64,000 nucleotides of DNA from Raphanus sativus (GCF_000801105.2 NC_079518.1:11726106-11790105), one strand, 5' to 3'. Positions 32,387 to 42,844 are shown, counted from the stretch's first letter. The notes: generated from the sequence alone by a model not told the origin. Program-made: numbers and translations.

Positions 32387-32929
32387 ATGGGAGTTGATTA
32401 CAGCTATACACAGCCATCAGAATCCGAGCATTATGATGGGAACACAGAAGAGAGTGCCTACAGTGAAACAGATGAGCTGATTCGTCTTGATCAAGCAGAG
32501 CTAAGCTACAATTGCCCTGAGCCGCACCAGTACCCTCCACAACCGGAGGTGGAATTCGGATTCCCCCAGAAGTGCTACTGTGGTGGTGATCCTCTTCTGG
32601 AAACCTGTTACACCCGAAATGATCCCGGTAGAAGATTTTACACTTGTGAGAATAGGGATGATGGCGACTGTCATGTTTGGAAGTGGTGGGATGTTGCGGT
32701 TATGGAGGAGATGAGAGCAATGGATGGACAGACGCGTGAACTGGCTCAAAAGGTTGATTCTCTTACCCAAATGAGTGACCATGAAACAGAGCAGAAGCTG
32801 GCTAACCTAGAGATGATTGTTTCTGAGCTAGGTAACAAGAACCAGAGGTTAACCAATCGCTTTGAAATGGTTCTTGCTGCAGTGGGATTTCTTTTAGTGG
32901 TAATAGGTATGGTTCTAATGTTTAAGTAA
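32387..32929 (+). CDS. GRF zinc-finger protein with coiled coil and C-terminal membrane anchor
   Basis: 180 aa, ATG at 32387, just after a splice-acceptor-like TTTTTTACAG, so a 5' UTR intron is likely. An acidic N-terminus precedes a GRF-type zinc finger (about residues 59-103). Putative ligands are Cys63, Cys65, Cys87 and Cys95, with RRFYTCENR and the WKWWD signature. Residues 106-160 are charged and heptad-like. Residues 161-178 (MVLAAVGFLLVVIGMVLMF) are a single hydrophobic span at the very end, so the protein looks tail-anchored. It lies between ORF1 and the transposase inside the same TIR-bounded element. It is of the At4g04775-like GRF type. Its role in transposition is unknown. Confidence 0.8.
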   Translation: MGVDYSYTQPSESEHYDGNTEESAYSETDELIRLDQAELSYNCPEPHQYPPQPEVEFGFPQKCYCGGDPLLETCYTRNDPGRRFYTCENRDDGDCHVWKWWDVAVMEEMRAMDGQTRELAQKVDSLTQMSDHETEQKLANLEMIVSELGNKNQRLTNRFEMVLAAVGFLLVVIGMVLMFK

Positions 32930-33395
32930 GTCCATCGTCAAACATGGTTGTAATGTAATGTTTTTAGTGGGATTTCTTGTATTATTATGGCCTTCTTTCT
33001 CTCTTGTATTATTATGGCACTCTTTCTAGATTATCAGAACTTTGTATTATTATTATCAATGCAGAACTTTGTATTATTATTATGGCAGTCTTCTAGATAA
33101 TGGCACTCTTCTTGTCACTCTTGTAATTCTTGTCTTCTTCTCACTCTTGTCTTCTTCTCTTCTTCTCACCCGTGAGTGACTGACTAATATTACACCCGTG
33201 AGTGAGTGAGTGAGTATGAGAGAGTAACACATAAAGCCATAACCCGTGAGAATGAATGTGTGTATCACGGGTCTTTGAAACAAATATCTGGACCTTCTAG
33301 GCTATAAGTATGAGAGAATTTCTCTAGTTACAAATATACAAATCATCCATCTTCAACATTATTTCAGAGCATTTTTTTTTATTTTTACATTTAAA

Positions 33396-34649
33396 ATGGC
33401 ATCATCTTCTTCCCATTTTCATTACCACAAAAGCCGTAATGATGATGCTGAATTTGAATCTCTTTTTGACGAATTATTAGAAATTCCCGATGACATTCCC
33501 GAACCAAAAATGAGGAAAAAACGTGCTTTTATCGAGAGACACCGGGAAGAAGGAGATATAAAGCTCTGGAATGATTATTTTTCTGAGACTCCTACATACC
33601 CTCACAATATATTCCGGCGACGGTTTAGAATGAGCAAGCCATTGTTCATGCGTATTGTCCATCGTCTCTCAACGGAAGTAGAGTATTTTGCTCCAACACA
33701 AGATGCAGTCGGAAGGTCAAGTCTATCACCGCTCCAAAAATGCACCGCAGCAATTCGTCAGTTAGCATATGGTGGTGGGGCTGATACGGTAGACGAATAT
33801 GTCCGATGTGGTGAAACAACAGCTCGAAAATGCTTGCACCAGTTTACCGCCGGAATTATTCACTTGTTTGGCGATGAATTTCTAAGACGGCCTACACCGG
33901 AGGATCTTGAGAGACTACTACATATTGGAGAACAACGTGGGTTTCCCGGGATGATTGGAAGCATCGACTGTATGCATTGGGAGTGGAAGAATTGTCCTTC
34001 CTCTTGGAAAGGTATGTATTCCCGAGGAACCGATAAACCAACAATTGTGTTGGAGGCCGTAGCTTCTTATGACCTTTGGATATGGCACGCTTTTTTTGGA
34101 GGTCCGGGTACTATGAATGATCTTAATATTCTTGAACGATCACCTGTTTTTGATGACATAATTTATGGAAGATCTCCGCAAGTCGACTTCACTGTCAACG
34201 GAAGGGAGTACAATTTCGCCTACTATCTCACCGATGGTATTTATCCGGAATGGGCGACATTTATTAAATCTATCCGACTACCACAACAGGAAAAACATAA
34301 ATTATTTGCTAAAACCCAAGAAAGAATTCGAAAAGATGTTGAGCGTGCCTTTGGAGTCCTGCAAGCCCGATTCGCCGTTATTAAAAATCCATCCCATTTA
34401 TGGGATAAAAAAAAAATATCAAATATTATGAGAGCATGTATAATACTTCATAATATGATTGTTGAAGATGAACGACGTACAGAGACTGAAGATGAGACGT
34501 TCCAAGGTCAAGATACTTCTTTTTGCGTCAAGATCCCGACTGAGCTTTTCACTCCAGGTGATCGTCGAGAAAGAATTAAGGCAAGCCCAGTCCATAAACA
34601 ATTAAAACTTGATCTGATCGAACATATATGGAATCAATTTGGTGTTTAA
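33396..34649 (+). CDS. PIF/Harbinger transposase (DDE_Tnp_4), intact
   Basis: 417 aa, ATG start, uninterrupted. The N-terminal half has the helix-rich DNA-binding region (FRRRFRMSKPLFMRIVHRLS and AAIRQLAYGGGADTVDEYVR). The catalytic core has the DDE triad: Asp191 in GSIDCMHWEW, Asp242 in GPGTMNDLNIL and Glu316 in DVERAFGVLQARF. The motif YYLTDGIYP and the end CIILHNMIVEDER are typical of ALP1/HARBI1-related proteins. The reaction is cut-and-paste transposition with 3-bp TWA target duplications, as seen at the element ends. Presence of all three catalytic residues suggests recent activity. Domesticated ALP1-type genes are the alternative, but the flanking TIRs argue for a real transposon. Confidence 0.93.
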   Translation: MASSSSHFHYHKSRNDDAEFESLFDELLEIPDDIPEPKMRKKRAFIERHREEGDIKLWNDYFSETPTYPHNIFRRRFRMSKPLFMRIVHRLSTEVEYFAPTQDAVGRSSLSPLQKCTAAIRQLAYGGGADTVDEYVRCGETTARKCLHQFTAGIIHLFGDEFLRRPTPEDLERLLHIGEQRGFPGMIGSIDCMHWEWKNCPSSWKGMYSRGTDKPTIVLEAVASYDLWIWHAFFGGPGTMNDLNILERSPVFDDIIYGRSPQVDFTVNGREYNFAYYLTDGIYPEWATFIKSIRLPQQEKHKLFAKTQERIRKDVERAFGVLQARFAVIKNPSHLWDKKKISNIMRACIILHNMIVEDERRTETEDETFQGQDTSFCVKIPTELFTPGDRRERIKASPVHKQLKLDLIEHIWNQFGV

Positions 34650-34970
34650 ATAAATGTATTTTTATTCAAATTTTTAATGTTTTCGAGTTTGTAATTTTTT
34701 TTCCTAAGACCACATTTTCATTAGTTATCTATTTTAATGTTATATGTTTTATTATAAACACAATTAATTAACTCAAAAAAAAATTAATCTAAGAACCTCT
34801 AAACGTATCTACCAATAATGTTCTGTTTTAATCACGTTTCTTAGCTACGTTTCTTAACCTACACATATTAATAAACTATTCTAAGAACCTTAAATTTTGT
34901 TTTAGCAATAAGGATGCTCTAAGGGTTGCTTGATGCAGGAAAATTGATTGCTACATGTTAACAACGACGA

Positions 34971-34987
34971 CCCCCCCCCCCCCCCCC
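34971..34987. repeat. C17 homopolymer
   Basis: Seventeen consecutive C residues, 50 bp beyond the Harbinger right end. Long poly-C is rare in this AT-rich genome, and its length should be treated as uncertain. Confidence 0.85.
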
Positions 34988-35334
34988 AAGGTCAAAAAGG
35001 TTTTCTGATCTTAGCATGGCCATGGATATAATTACGTAGAGTACATGTCAGTTTTTTACCTCTCTTATTTTTATTTCATGATTTCCTTGCCTCCCGTATT
35101 TTTGGTATAATTGTGTGGTTTAACTCTGGAGAAGTCACAGTTGATGATGAGAAGTAAGATAACTGATTTCATATAACCTTGGTTTTACACTTTACTTAAG
35201 TTACTCCATAAACAAGAGACATAATTTTTCTTTCAGCTGAGGTTGATGATTCTAGCTGCTTAATTTTTGTCAATTCTTTGAGAAAGATTCTAATGACCCC
35301 ATTTATTACTATCGTTGCAAATAAACTCACCGAT

Positions 35335-35476
35335 TATGTTTTGGGCCTATAAAGCCCATTTAGGACACTCATATAAAGTTAATTAGTCGAAACACGGGAA
35401 AGAAGAAAGCCGAAAGCGTCTAGGGTTTCGTTCGTTTCAAGCTCTGGAGCTATTCCTTGGGTTTGTAAAATACGCG
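35335..35476 (+). promoter_or_regulatory. Promoter/leader of F-box gene 4
   Basis: TTGGGCC and GCCCATTTAGGA at about 35341-35364, TATA in CATATAAAG at about 35370-35378, and a TAGGGTTT telo-box word at about 35422. Same arrangement as in front of F-box copies 1-3. Confidence 0.6.
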
Positions 35477-36712
35477 ATGGAACATTCGGAGCATCATGTC
35501 TCGGAGAATCTACTATCAACCACGTCCAGACATGAAACGAAGTCGTCGAACTCGGTAAGAGCATACTCAGACCCACTAATCCCTGATGATCTGCTTGTGG
35601 AGATATTCTCTCGAGTCCCAGCAAAGTCTATAGCTAGATTTCGTTGCGTATCGAAATTCTTGGTATCCATACTTGATCAAGCCACAGAGTTGTTTTTGAC
35701 CAAGTCTTTGACTCGGCCACGGCTCCTTTTCACCGTAAAAGCTACTAATGGCAAGCTGTTGCTTTTCTCTTCACCTCAATCTCATAATCCAGACGATAAT
35801 TCTTCTCTTGTAGCCACCCCTTATCATACGTCTTTTCCAGAATATATTCCACGTGATTTATTTAGCACAGTATGTGGACTGGTATTGCTTCAGGGATGGA
35901 AAGGAAAGAGGCCGGTGATTTGTAACCCTGTCACAGGACAGTTCTTAACGTTACCCAAAGTTTCTCTAAAAGAAAAGAACTTACCCAAAGTGAAAGCTAA
36001 GAGTAACCGCACAAAGATTGCAGGAATGTATTTAGGGTATGATCCAATCGGGAAACAGTTCAAAGTGTTGTGTATGACCTCGTCACTTGATGAAAGACCA
36101 AACACTCATCTGGTTTTGACATTGAAGTCTGGAAAACGTGTATGGAGAACGATCGAACACGAGTTCCATTTTGAGGAGAACAATAGAATGAGTGGTGAAA
36201 TATGCATAGACGGTGTTTTGTACGTCGGAGGTGGGTTCGGAGATGCGTTCGGAGACGGGCTATCTTCTAGGATGGTTTGCTTCGACGTTAGGTCTGAAAA
36301 GTTCAGCTTTATTAACGCAGATGAAGACATGAAACTAGTGGGTGCTTATGTTGTGGGTGGTTTGACTTTGTTCAACTACAAAGGTAAATTAGGTATACAT
36401 GAGAACAGATATGACAATAGACTTGTGATGTGGATTCTAGAAGATGCTGGGTATCATAAATGGTCCAAGCATGTCTTCGTATTGTCTCATTCGCATTACG
36501 ACATAGTCGAACGGAGCATGTTTGTTGGAGTAACTAGTGGTGAAACTGTTGTGTCGGCATCGCACCACAAACCTTTCTACGTTGTATTCTTCAATTTGGA
36601 GTCTAAAACTTTTAACAGAGTCTATATTCAGGGACTAGAAGAGTTTAATAAGCATCCGTATGTAACTCTTCACACCTTTGTCGACTATGTTGAGAATATT
36701 AAGTCTATGTAA
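35477..36712 (+). CDS. F-box protein with F-box-associated domain, copy 4
   Basis: Single exon, 411 aa, intact. Leader MEHSEHHVSENLLSTTSRHE. The F-box (IPDDLLVEIFSRVPAKSIAR, then FRCVSKFLVSIL) is at about residues 35-75. Where sister copies read RRHDFTELFL this one reads DQATELFL, a short internal change. The FBA part has VICNPVTGQFLTLPKV, YLGYDPIGKQFKVLCM, ICIDGVLYVGGG and CFDVRSEKFSF. It is closest to the minus-strand copy at 47907, sharing the insertion KNLPKVKAKSNR-like before YLGYDP. Predicted SCF substrate receptor, target unknown. Confidence 0.85.
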   Translation: MEHSEHHVSENLLSTTSRHETKSSNSVRAYSDPLIPDDLLVEIFSRVPAKSIARFRCVSKFLVSILDQATELFLTKSLTRPRLLFTVKATNGKLLLFSSPQSHNPDDNSSLVATPYHTSFPEYIPRDLFSTVCGLVLLQGWKGKRPVICNPVTGQFLTLPKVSLKEKNLPKVKAKSNRTKIAGMYLGYDPIGKQFKVLCMTSSLDERPNTHLVLTLKSGKRVWRTIEHEFHFEENNRMSGEICIDGVLYVGGGFGDAFGDGLSSRMVCFDVRSEKFSFINADEDMKLVGAYVVGGLTLFNYKGKLGIHENRYDNRLVMWILEDAGYHKWSKHVFVLSHSHYDIVERSMFVGVTSGETVVSASHHKPFYVVFFNLESKTFNRVYIQGLEEFNKHPYVTLHTFVDYVENIKSM

Positions 36713-37889
36713 GTTGTGTTCTTTTTTTTGGTGCAACGATAATTATATTACTAGTGACTTTTATTTGGATTCCAACTCTTGTGACATTGTTCCTTTTAAT
36801 ATTGTTTGGATTTCATCTTTATGCTAGTTTTTGATCTGAACTTCATCACCGCGAACATTGAACATATTATTTTGTCTATGTTGTCACTCAGTTGTGAAGA
36901 GTTTCGTTGTCTATAAGCACCCATTCTTATGTTTCTTTGTTGTTTATCACTCATTGTTCTCAAAATCGTTGGTTAATTACGATTATAATAACCGTTTTCA
37001 CAGACACATTCATATGATTGTGAAACAAAAATGGTTTTGACAAGTCAAGTCAATGAGGAGTAGGACTTGAGAGAGAAGTCAGCTGAAATGAATCTAGCAT
37101 CTTGTTTGTACTCAAGTTGCTTTATAAAGAAAATAAAATAGTTTCATCTTTTTATATCAAGCACAGGTTTTGATTCTAATTTACAGGCATAGACTCATCA
37201 TGAAAGCTTAAATTCTAATTAAACTATTCTTAAAACATCTAGTAAAATACGTTTATAATCATAAAGCTAAAATAAAAATATGCATACTAATATATTAATA
37301 GTTTTTATATATTAAAAGATTTTGAATGACAGTTTTAAAATTTTATTGCATATCGCAAACATACTTTTTATATTATAGTAATTTTAACAAAAAAAGATCT
37401 TAACATTTCTAGAATTATTGCATTTTTGAATTCAAACAGACCACATAACTACTAAATATTAAAAATTAAAAACTTCTTCATGTTGATTATATTTTGCTAA
37501 AGTTGTAAATATTTACAACCAAAATGTTCACTTAGATTATATTTTAATTAAAAAATATTTGCACACATCACAGATTAAACTCTTGGTTCTTAAGATTAAG
37601 CGGAATGAGTATTAATTAGATTTTTCTTTTATTTTTTATTTTGTTTTGTCTCTACCTTTTTTAAAACTATTTTGTAATTTATTGATATGAATAGATAATT
37701 TAGTTTATTTCTTTCACCAAATTACGGAGTTAAAGTTTTTGTTAAATAAAAAGTGAAAAAGACACATTTCGTTGTTATTATTTTTTTGTCTTTCCTTTAA
37801 CAAGGTTCAATGGCACTGCTATCGTATTATTATATATAATGGCAGACTTTTCCTCTACGTCAGATTCTTTTAAATGAATGTGGGTCTCA
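36713..37889. other. Spacer after F-box copy 4
   Basis: 3' flank of the F-box gene, then AT-rich DNA. No supported gene, RNA or element end. Confidence 0.5.
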
Positions 37890-38381
37890 TGTAATTAGCT
37901 GGTTTAATCTCTCCTTTGTGGCCTTGGGTTCTCTGGAATTTATGGGAAGCCAGAAATAAGCTTGTGTTTGAGAATAGGACTTTCACAGACCAGGAGATCA
38001 TCCTCAAGAGTATTAAGGATGCAAAGGAATGGTGTCGCTCGCAAACAGATAACAGAGCCTCAAAGGCTGAAAAAAACAAACGACACAGAAAACATAAAAA
38101 CTGGTGCAACAGCAGATATAAGTACGTCTCTCATGTAATCCCCCATGTTTAGAACTGTATTGTGTAAAAACCACAGTGATTTCCAATGTCTGAGAATATA
38201 ACTTTAACAGAAATATTTAACATTCTGGATAGTTTTGCTTACAATGCAATCGAAACTGTGAGCAAGGACTATGGCTGTGTTATGTTCTTTTCTTGGTTGT
38301 CGGTACAATGCCTTGGCAAGAGCCTTATTATTATTGCCTCAAACTCCACAGAGCTGAATAACTGATATACCAAAAAAAAAC
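37890..38381 (+). mobile_element. 5'-truncated, degenerate LINE tail
   Basis: The frame at 37916-38149 reads MWPWVLWNLWEARNKLVFEN then a helix with IILKSIKDAKEW. This is the junction between the reverse-transcriptase zinc-binding tail and the RNase H-like region of plant LINE polyproteins. After frameshifts, a second piece near 38298-38360 reads CRYNALARALLLLPQTPQS before a stop and an A9 tract at about 38372-38380. It is an inactive relic unrelated in position to the LINE at 16871. Confidence 0.7.
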
Positions 38382-38475
38382 ATATACAGTTGTAAAAAAG
38401 TTTCATAAAATGTCAAAAGAGTTATTTCTTCTGAAATGGCATGAAGAAATATGTCAGTTCACAATCTCAAGATAC

Positions 38476-38590
38476 CTGCATGGATGTAGCCTTTGTGATC
38501 CATCCTAAGACAACTTTTCCACTTCTTTCCAACGGTAAAGACATGAGAACTGGATGCACAGTCTTGTTCCTTCATCTGTGATATTACCAC
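38476..38590 (-). other. Exon-like open segment of an unidentified gene
   Basis: On the minus strand this stretch is bounded by a good acceptor (CTCTTTTTCAG before 38590) and donor (GTATCTTG after 38476). It is open throughout, with VVISQMKEQDCASSSHVFTV, then GKKWKSCLRMDHKGYIHA. I do not recognise the protein. It may belong with the small ORF at 39196-39456 as part of one minus-strand gene, or be a relic exon. No joined model can be supported from sequence alone. Confidence 0.3.
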
Positions 38591-39195
38591 CTGAAAAAGA
38601 GTTTGATATGTTCAGTTAAGTGGACATTATCTCAATGCAACTCTTTCACAGAAAAAAACAGATGAATGTTGTAACATACGCTGAATTCACTGTTTGAATT
38701 TCGCATCAGAGACTCAAGTCACTCAACGTGGATTAAGAATCTGCAGTTCAATAAGACCAACGTTACCTCACTGCCATTTAAAATATAGCAACGTGAATCT
38801 TTTGGTTATTCCTCTAGTTCTAAGGTCTTTCTGCTCAGATAATTAAATCTGAATCAGAGTATCTGCATCACAAATACAAAAAGAGAATAACACAAATCAG
38901 AAGGCGCATTTTTATAACCTAAACCACCCAAATTCACGGTCTGGAGCTTACAAATTAAATTCTGGAGCCGCCACGAAGCTATCTAAAACCAAAAGAAATT
39001 CAGTCAATGAATAGATTTTCAAAAAATAAATAAATAAAACATAAAGGTCATAGGAATAATATGCGAATGTGTAATCATAGTCATTCGGCAAACTTGTATG
39101 TTATCTAATCTGAGATTCATGACAACATAGTATGAAACAACGAAATCAATATTGAGAATCAACGAACAACAGGAAATCCAAAAGAGTTGTTTTAG

Positions 39196-39456
39196 TCAAT
39201 AGTAAATCTTGAGGATTTCCATCTTAGGCATATTAATTAGAGAGTTAGGGGTATTGATAAACCTCTGTATCGCCTGATCAAACTCATGACGGATCTTTGA
39301 GATGTCGTCCTCTTGTAGAAAATTACGGCACTGTAACAGGGAAAGAGGTTTTGGAGTTTGCTTGGAAGAGAGTCTCGACGAAGCTGGTAGCAACTTATAG
39401 ATGATGAGACAGAGTGGGAGGTAGAACAAAACAGTAAATAAGGTATTAAAGAGCAT
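39196..39456 (-). CDS. Small unknown protein with N-terminal hydrophobic segment
   Basis: 86 codons from ATG. Residues 1-22 (MLFNTLFTVLFYLPLCLIIY) are a membrane or signal-anchor segment, followed by a polar part with LQEDDISKIRHEFDQAIQRF. No family recognised. It lies 330 bp from and divergent to the deacetylase-like gene, so the two may share a promoter region. It could also be the first exon of a larger gene that includes 38476-38590. Evidence for expression is lacking. Confidence 0.35.
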   Translation of the reverse strand: MLFNTLFTVLFYLPLCLIIYKLLPASSRLSSKQTPKPLSLLQCRNFLQEDDISKIRHEFDQAIQRFINTPNSLINMPKMEILKIYY

Positions 39457-39785
39457 ATTTGATTGATTGAGAAGAGCTGGGGGTAACAGAGATTACAGAG
39501 AAATCGACTTTGTTGAAGACGAAGCGATTGAAAAGATGAAATAATAGTGACGTGACAAAAGGAAGCTTCGCTATTGGTCGATTTAATTAAACGATGTGGA
39601 TAGCCTAACTGTTGAGATTATTTAGCTTTTAGTATAGTATATATATATATTTTTATAATCCTCAAAGAAAAAAGAAAAAAAAAACAGAAATAGCGCAAAA
39701 TAAAATCGATCTTTCTCTCTTCTTGGCGGAACAAAAAAAAAGAAGAACGCAGAGAAGAAGAAAGAGAGAGAGAGAGAGAGAGAAG

Positions 39786-41441
39786 ATGGAGAATGCGGCG
39801 AGCTTGGCTTCAGGTCCCGACGGAAGGAAACGGCGCGTGAGCTACATTTACGAGCCAGGCATCGGAGAAGGCAATCAACGGGTATCCCAACAGATCAGTA
39901 CGACTCACAACCTCATCCGCAGCTATCAACTCCACAACGACATGGATATCATCCGCCCTACCCTCGCCAAAGATTCAGATCTCATTCAGTTCCACTCGCC
40001 GGAGTACATATCATTCCTCCGCTCAGTCACGCCGGAGTACATCGACGACATGCAGGCTTACAAGTCAGAAAACGTAGACGATACTAGTACCCTCCAGCTC
40101 TTCAACTTAGACGAGTCGGACACCCCTCTCTTCCCTGGCCTCATCGATTATTGCCGTCTCTACGCTGGTGGTTCTATCTCCGCCGCCTCCAAACTTAACG
40201 GAAACGAAGCTGATATCGCCATCAACTGGTCCGGCGGGATGCACCGTGCCAAGAGAGATGAGGCTTGTGACTTTGGCTACGTCAACGACGTTGTGCTTGG
40301 GATCCTCGAGTTGCTCAATGTCTTCAAGGTAACTTCTTCTTTGATTAAGCGTTCGGTTCTTGAAATCTTGATGTTTCTTGATTCGCAAGTAAAAGAGAAG
40401 TTTCTAACTTTGCCTCTGGTTCTAAATTTTAGTTTTTTTGACAGCGAGTTCTCTACATAGATATTGGGTACTTCCATGGAGATGCGGTACAAGAAGCATT
40501 CGACAAAACTGATAGGGTTATGACTATTTCTTTCCACATGCATGGTGCCCAAAGAAGTGGATACATAACAGACTACGGGGTAGGAAAGGGAGAATACTAT
40601 TCTCTAAATGCACCACTGAAGTATGGTATGGACGATAAGACTTTGGTCAATTTATTGGTACCTGTTGTCCACAAGGCTATGGAGGTTTATCAGCCTGAAG
40701 CAATTGTTCTTCAGTGTGGCCCTGATTCGCTAGCTGATGATGTCTTGGGTGAATTCAACTTGACTGCCAAGGGTCCCGGTACTTGTCTCTCGTACATACG
40801 ATCATTCAATGTTCCTCTCATGCTCTTGGGTGGTCCAGGTCACAATCTCGGAAATGTTGCCCGTTGCTGGTGCTATGAGGTGTGTATTCAGTAACTTCAA
40901 CTATTATGTGTGTGTTTTCAATTATAGTCGTACAAGTCTTGTGCTTAGTGCTTTTTCTGGTTCCCTTTGGTGCAGACTGCTGTTGCGGTTGGAAAAGAAA
41001 TTGACGAAGATCTCGATAACACTGTGTCCGATGCGTGCTTTCACCCAGATTATCAGCTTCGTATCGAGCCGGGCTTCATGGAGAATTTAAACACACGCGA
41101 ATATATTGCAAACATAAAGTAATCTTCTAATACCTTTTTACTTCATTGCCTAGTTAGTTCAGAAGATGTATCTAGTCATAGAACTCTAGTTAAGACTTAA
41201 AATTGTTTGTGCCTTTGATTATAGGAGGACACTACTAAATCAACTTTCTCAAGTGATACACGCACCTAGTGTGCAGTTTCAAGACACTCCACCAATCAGT
41301 CAAGTTACAGAAGAAGTAAGAACAATTTATGCATTGTATTACAAATTTTATCAGTTCCGGGTTAGTTCTTTTTACCTACGAGGCCCTTAAGATTCTCATT
41401 TCATATCTCTGCAGGCTGAAGAGGACATGGAGACGAGATAA
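39786..41441 (+). CDS. Degenerate RPD3/HDA1-class histone deacetylase (HDA7-like), probably inactive
   Basis: Five exons: 39786-40328, 40445-40879, 40976-41118, 41225-41315 and 41415-41441, GT/AG borders, 412 aa. The start is the ATG at 39786, not an upstream TTG. The fold is clearly class I HDAC (RRVSYIYEPGIG, YCRLYAGGSISAA, RVLYIDIGYFHGD, VLQCGPDSL, NVARCWCYE). Catalytic residues are altered: the His-His pair is His153-Arg154, zinc-ligand positions Asp and His are Gly189 and Phe191, and the transition-state Tyr is His314. Only Asp280 remains. The PGTGD loop is shortened. After EEDMETR an in-frame TAA is followed by ASYESDSDEDK, a homologue's acidic tail cut off by the stop. Arabidopsis HDA7 is the nearest relative I recall. 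A non-catalytic protein or a young pseudogene. Confidence 0.85.
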
Positions 41442-42447
41442 ATCCAACGTATATTGGCGGGTAGTGCTAGTTATGAATCAGACTCTGACGAGGACAAGTT
41501 TTGTCTCGGTGTTGGTGTCATAGTACAAGGACTCTTCACTTAAATTCCACCTCATTGAGTATTACCAACATGTACGTATAGAGCAATAGGTGTATAAACA
41601 TAGCACCATTACTATAGATCAACATTGGATTTTTCTTCTGTAACCTTACCATCATTAATGTTGGATACTGTTAAGGCTTTATTTGACGAAAACGTAGAAA
41701 GATGTTAGCTTCGTACTTTTCAAAGATCACTTTTATGAGCGTGTAGCTGACTCATGCTGAAAATTACAATCTACAATACACATTAATCAGAGAAAGCTAA
41801 CAACACCTTGCAATTCTATGGGAGATAGTTTTGGCATACTCATCCCTCTTGGACTTGTGTAACTGCAGAGTCCTAATTAATTTACCTATTTAATATTATT
41901 TTGCCATATTTAATTCATATAGCACTTCTATTTTATATAATACATAATATAATTATAGAATTTATAAAAAATAGTAACTTTTTTATTTTCGTATTTTATA
42001 ATAAAAATTTGGTTAACATTGATTTATTAAAATAATATATTAGTAATTACGAAATTAATTAATATATTATTTTATAAAAAATAAATTCTTAAGATTTTAT
42101 TAAATTTTTTCAACAGATTTTGTTATAATTTAAAAAATTCAAATTTATAGTTGGTTTATTATTAATTAAATAATCAAATATGTCTCATTAACTAATTCTG
42201 TAAATGGTTCTACTAGGACTTGTTAATGGTATATAAAAATAAAATCCTAAATTAATAGATTAGATTAATTTAAATCTTCTTTAAAAAAAATATAATATGA
42301 AATTAATGGTAAAATAGTAGAAGTCAATCAAAAAAGTTATATAATACATATATAAGTTTAGAACTTCAATGGGTAAAATCCTATTAGAGATGCCAAGAGA
42401 GCCAAATAAAGAAGGCGTATAAAAGCATTGATTCTAACACTCACTAA
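41442..42447. other. Spacer after deacetylase-like gene
   Basis: 3' flank (with the truncated acidic-tail codons at 41442-41520), then about 600 bp of AT-rich DNA with no supported gene. Confidence 0.5.
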
Positions 42448-42664
42448 AAGCATCTTTATTGGTATATTTTAACACATCTTAGGACAATATAATAAAAAGG
42501 AAAAATTGAAATAGTGATCAGAGATGTGTATCTCAAGATCTTCCACAAGAATTGTTTTGGTGAGACTATTAGGGTGACATGACACTAAATTTCATTTTTT
42601 ATTTTATTTTATTAACTTTTCACATTTAAGATATATCTCTCCACTTATCCCATTAAAAATGCTC
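42448..42664. mobile_element. Harbinger-type MITE, about 217 bp, related ends to the 5-kb element
   Basis: Flanked by TAA on both sides (42445-42447 and 42665-42667). Ends read AAGCATCTTTATTGG and, on the minus strand, GAGCATTTTTAATGG. They match each other well and resemble the GAGCACCTTTATCGC end of the autonomous-looking Harbinger at 29888. No coding capacity. Likely a non-autonomous relative. Confidence 0.75.
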
Positions 42665-42844
42665 TAACTAACCCAAAATATTAATTTTTATTGTTAGTCA
42701 CTGTGTAATAAATTTTAATACTAAAACACCCCTACTAGTGTGATATAATATGCTCTCGCTTCTCATGATCTGATTATTATAGGTGTATATGTATAATCTC
42801 CATTAATGTGAGTGAGGTACAAATTTTCCGGCTTTAAGGTAAAA

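Larger units (their letters stand above)
29888..34919 (+). mobile_element. PIF/Harbinger DNA transposon, about 5.03 kb, three ORFs
   Basis: Bounded by TAA on both sides (29885-29887 and 34920-34922), the 3-bp TWA duplication of PIF/Harbinger. The terminal inverted repeats match at 12 of 15: GAGCACCTTTATCGC on the left, and GAGCATCCTTATTGC at the right end read on the minus strand. Inside, all on the plus strand, are a CT-rich leader, a trihelix/Myb-like ORF1, a GRF zinc-finger ORF and a full-length DDE transposase. None of the three frames has an internal stop, so the element looks potentially autonomous. Confidence 0.9.
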
